Shown here in pieces: positions 61,592-64,000 of a stretch of DNA of 64,000 nucleotides (its first letter is position 1; the number at the start of each line of letters is the position of its first letter). Below the pieces are notes generated by a model. That model saw nothing but the letters and a program-made list of their open reading frames with translations, had not been told where the DNA came from and made no database searches. This stretch comes from Pacificoceanicola sp049803835 (GTDB lineage: Bacteria; Pseudomonadota; Alphaproteobacteria; Rhodobacterales; Rhodobacteraceae). Where the stretch lies: contig NZ_JBNAGK010000010.1 in the NCBI RefSeq assembly GCF_049803835.1, positions 124,001 to 188,000 of the forward strand, given 5' to 3'. The translations under genes were made by a program, and so were the position numbers.

Positions 61592-62020
61592 ATGTTCGAC
61601 ACCATCCTGCTGCCGATCGACCCCCACCACGCCGAGTCCTGGGAAAAGGCGCTGCCCGTGGCGCTTCACCTCTGCGGCGACAGCGGCACGCTGCATGTGC
61701 TCGGGATCGTGCACGATCTCGGCGCTGCGGCCTCCGTCGCGTCCTTCCTCCCGGCGGACTTCGAAAAGAGCGCGCTTCAGAAGATGGGGGCGGACATGGA
61801 TGCGTTCGTCGCCGCCAACGTGCCTGCGGGACGGACTGCGGTGGTGCACGTCGCCTATGGTCACGTGCCGCAGCGCATCCTTTCCGCCGCCGAAGAGATC
61901 GGCGCCGGCCTGATCGTCATGGCCTCGCAGCCGCCGGACGAGCTGGTGACCTTGCTGGTCGGGTCCAATGCCGGCAGGGTGGTCCGTCACGCCCGGCAGT
62001 CCGTGCTCGTGGTGCGCTGA
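61592..62020 (+). CDS. Universal stress protein UspA family
   Basis: This 142-residue protein has the single-domain Usp layout: FDTILLPIDPHHAESW at the N terminus, GAGLIVMASQ, and the ATP-loop-like GSNAGRVVRHARQSVLVVR at the end. It starts 12 bp after the permease stop. Usp genes often accompany TRAP operons and may tune the transporter, as shown for TeaD beside the TeaABC ectoine transporter. Confidence 0.9.
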   Translation: MFDTILLPIDPHHAESWEKALPVALHLCGDSGTLHVLGIVHDLGAAASVASFLPADFEKSALQKMGADMDAFVAANVPAGRTAVVHVAYGHVPQRILSAAEEIGAGLIVMASQPPDELVTLLVGSNAGRVVRHARQSVLVVR

Positions 62021-62103
62021 CGCGCGACACCGTGACCGCAGGACAAGACAGTCCGGTCGCGCCCCCGGCGCGGCCGTCAATGAACCATGGAGAAACCGTC
62101 TTA

Positions 62104-63072
62104 ATGACTCCCTTTGCCATCGCGGGCGTGCAGATGCATGTCGCTGCCCTGCAATCCAACGTCGAAGCCATGCGGCACCGGATCGACATCCTGATGGCCC
62201 GCTTTCCCTGGACGCAGATGGTGCTGTTCTCGGAGCTTGCGCCGTTCGGCCCGCTGGACCGCTACGCCCAGCCGTTTCCCAACGACGCGCTGCAGCAGTT
62301 CCAGGACGACGCCCGGCGCTATGGCATCTGGCTGATCCCCGGCTCCATGTTCGAGCGGGTGGAGGATGGCCGGATCTTCAACACCTCGGTGGTGATCAAC
62401 CCTGACGGCGACATCGTGGCGAAATACTCCAAGATGTTCCCGTTCCGGCCCTACGAGGCGGGCATCTCCGCCGGGACCGAGTTCTGCGTCTTCGACGTGC
62501 CGCAGGTCGGCCGGTTCGGGCTGTCGATCTGCTATGACATCTGGTTCCCGGAAACCACGCGCCAGCTGACCAGCCAGGGCGTCGAGGTGCTGCTGCACCC
62601 GGTTCTGACCGGCACCACGGACCGCGACGCGGAGCTTGCCATCGCGCGGGCCACGGCGGCGCAGTTCCAGTGTTACGTCTTCGACGTGAACGGGCTCGCG
62701 GCGGGCGGCGTGGGGCGTTCGCTGGTGGTCGATCCGGCGGCGACGGTGCTGCATCAGTCGGCGGGGCAGGAGGACATGTTCCCGATCGAGGTCGATCTCG
62801 ACCAGGTGCGCCGCCAGCGCGAGACCGGCCTGAAGGGCCTCGGGCAGGTGCTCAAGAGCTTCCGCGACCGCGAAGCCGTGTTCACGGCCTATGACCGCAC
62901 CAGCGGCGCGGATGCCTACCTGCACACGCTCGGCCCGCTGGAGACGCCGCGGCAGGGCACGACGCGCGGGTTGCGCACCTCGGACCCGCGCACCGCGCTG
63001 GGATACACCGAACACCCGGACCTGCCGCCGGGCAACCTGCCGATCTTCGGCGGAAAGACGGGGTCCGACTGA
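62104..63072 (+). CDS. Carbon-nitrogen hydrolase (nitrilase/amidase superfamily)
   Basis: This 322-residue protein has the family's Glu-Lys-Cys pattern: LFSELAPFGP, VAKYSKMFPFRPYE and LSICYDIWFPETT. It should cut an amide or nitrile in the cytoplasm; the closest-looking group is aliphatic amidases and formamidase-like enzymes, but the substrate is not known. GGAG lies 11 bp ahead of the ATG at 62104; earlier GTG/ATG starts (62032, 62080) lack family sequence. The setting after a TAXI-TRAP importer suggests that it acts on the imported compound. Confidence 0.85.
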   Translation: MTPFAIAGVQMHVAALQSNVEAMRHRIDILMARFPWTQMVLFSELAPFGPLDRYAQPFPNDALQQFQDDARRYGIWLIPGSMFERVEDGRIFNTSVVINPDGDIVAKYSKMFPFRPYEAGISAGTEFCVFDVPQVGRFGLSICYDIWFPETTRQLTSQGVEVLLHPVLTGTTDRDAELAIARATAAQFQCYVFDVNGLAAGGVGRSLVVDPAATVLHQSAGQEDMFPIEVDLDQVRRQRETGLKGLGQVLKSFRDREAVFTAYDRTSGADAYLHTLGPLETPRQGTTRGLRTSDPRTALGYTEHPDLPPGNLPIFGGKTGSD

Positions 63073-63140
63073 CGCCGCGCGGGCAGGTGCGCCGGGCCGG
63101 GGAGGACGGCCCGGACGACTGATTTGGAGAGGAGACTGCA

Positions 63141-64000
63141 ATGAATTCCCAGACAGGCGACGGAGCGCTGCCCTCCATTCGCGACTACTACAGCGCGACC
63201 CAACTGCGATCTGACCGCTGGAGCGCCCTGCGCGAAGCCACCGAAGGGCTGTTGCGGACCGGGGCTGAGAGCCGACAGGGCAAGAAACTGCTGAAGACCG
63301 CTGCCGACCTGTTCGATTCCCTGCAGCCGATCGAGGCCTACTGGGCGTTTCCCGGGGGCGCTAGCTTTGCCCACATGCGCCGGCTTCTGGAGAACGGCAA
63401 TTACGAGGACCTGCAGACCTCCGTCCGTCGGGTCTCGCGGGCGCTGACTTCGGGTGCCTACCGGCGCCGGACGATCCCGCTGACCTCCGGCGAGGCCGAC
63501 AACGAGGATTACGAGGACGAGGCGTCGCTGTCGCCGGAGGCGCGGGCGCTGGGGCGGCCGTATTTCGAAGTGCTGATCGTCGACGAGGTCAACGAGCAGC
63601 AGGAGCGCTTCCTGCGCCACAGCCTGCAGCGGATGGCGCGCCCCGAGGACCCGTTCGTCTACGAGGCGGTCGTGGTGCCGTCGCTGGAGGACGCGCTGAT
63701 CGGGATCCTGTTCAACCACAATGTGCAGGCGGTGGTGGTCCGCCCCGGTCTTGCGCTGAAATCCGACAACGACCTGCCTATCCTGAACCAGTATCTCAAG
63801 TGGGTCGGGGACGACGAGGAGGTGGATTCGATCCAGCCCTACGAATACGGCCCCGAGGCCTGCCGCCTGATCGCCAAGATCCGGCCCGAGCTGGACGCCT
63901 ACCTGATCACCGACCGCTCCGCCGAGGACATCGCCGGGCTGGACCTCGGGCGGTGCCGCCGGGTGTTCTACAATCAGGAAGACTTCCTCGAACTGCACCT
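63141..64000 (+). CDS. Orn/Lys/Arg decarboxylase-type protein (N-terminal part)
   Basis: The frame is open to the window edge and gives 286 residues. The N-terminal part contains a receiver-like wing domain (FEVLIVDEVNEQQERFL ... VVVRPGLALK) as found in large PLP-dependent basic amino acid decarboxylases; the catalytic PLP part lies outside the window. GGAGA is 7 bp ahead of the ATG. It follows the carbon-nitrogen hydrolase and probably belongs to the same amine-related unit. The assignment rests on N-terminal similarity only. Confidence 0.65.
   Translation, partial: MNSQTGDGALPSIRDYYSATQLRSDRWSALREATEGLLRTGAESRQGKKLLKTAADLFDSLQPIEAYWAFPGGASFAHMRRLLENGNYEDLQTSVRRVSRALTSGAYRRRTIPLTSGEADNEDYEDEASLSPEARALGRPYFEVLIVDEVNEQQERFLRHSLQRMARPEDPFVYEAVVVPSLEDALIGILFNHNVQAVVVRPGLALKSDNDLPILNQYLKWVGDDEEVDSIQPYEYGPEACRLIAKIRPELDAYLITDRSAEDIAGLDLGRCRRVFYNQEDFLELH

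Noticed and set aside
1..64000. CRISPR arrays and rRNA/tRNA genes
   Set aside because: Reading both strands, I found no regularly spaced repeats with spacers and no tRNA- or rRNA-like segments; a covariance scan would be needed to exclude a tRNA fully.

Overview
The window is a GC-rich chromosomal segment from an alphaproteobacterium, most likely of the Rhodobacteraceae/Roseobacteraceae. The signs are split b'/b subunits of F0F1 ATP synthase, a MipZ division-site ATPase, an Hsp20-DUF1150 pair, a membrane-bound ferritin (MbfA) with an Irr-type box, a TAXI-TRAP transporter with fused permease, and alphaproteobacterial-style SMC, GlcB, AccD and FolC. No genus can be named from the sequence alone.

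Layout. 1-14.7 kb is mostly housekeeping: end of the ATP synthase F0 operon, mipZ, a small lipoprotein, smc, a DMT permease, a Nudix hydrolase, a lipase overlapping an orphan phnM-type gene, purEK on the minus strand with an unusual tandem hairpin repeat between the two genes, a YdcH protein, Hsp20/DUF1150, cytochrome b561, an M23 peptidase and a TauE-type permease. 15.17-38.57 kb is an accessory island, described below. 38.8-50 kb returns to general metabolism: glcB, a TolC-type outer membrane protein, aroE, serB, mbfA, a 53-residue secreted peptide, a TetR repressor, S-formylglutathione hydrolase, a DUF188 protein, a HAD phosphatase and an MFS permease. 50.3-64 kb holds an AFG1/ZapE ATPase, two LysM proteins, a rhodanese-fold protein without the catalytic Cys, folC, accD, a class III aminotransferase, and a TAXI-TRAP operon continuing into a universal stress protein, a carbon-nitrogen hydrolase and a decarboxylase cut by the window end.

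The most interesting content is the 15.17-38.57 kb island. Its first unit (E3/DUF1702, E4/UnbV, E5/UnbU, an iterative KS-AT-ACP-KR-DH-PPTase megasynthase, an E10-type hot-dog thioesterase, an AraC regulator) reproduces the minimal enediyne polyketide cassette known mainly from actinomycetes. Its second unit is almost wholly exported: an NTF2-like secreted protein, an unknown secreted protein, an MMPL-type RND exporter, a LolA-like carrier, two di-heme c-type oxidoreductases (one with a perfect EF-hand loop), a GST, and an active/inactive M16 peptidase pair. A paralogue of the NTF2-like protein ends the island. The two paralogues share an identical 16-bp motif upstream. Inference: a linear polyene of enediyne-PKS type is made in the cytoplasm, passed by the RND/LolA pair toward the outer membrane, and oxidised in the periplasm by haem enzymes. 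No warhead P450, sugar or known enediyne self-resistance gene is seen, so the end product may be something other than a classical enediyne.

A second regulatory story is visible at 41.1-46.2 kb. Palindromes of the form CTGAAC-N6-GTTCAG lie inside the predicted promoters of tetR and of the small secreted peptide gene, and a perfect copy lies ahead of tolC, suggesting one TetR regulon.
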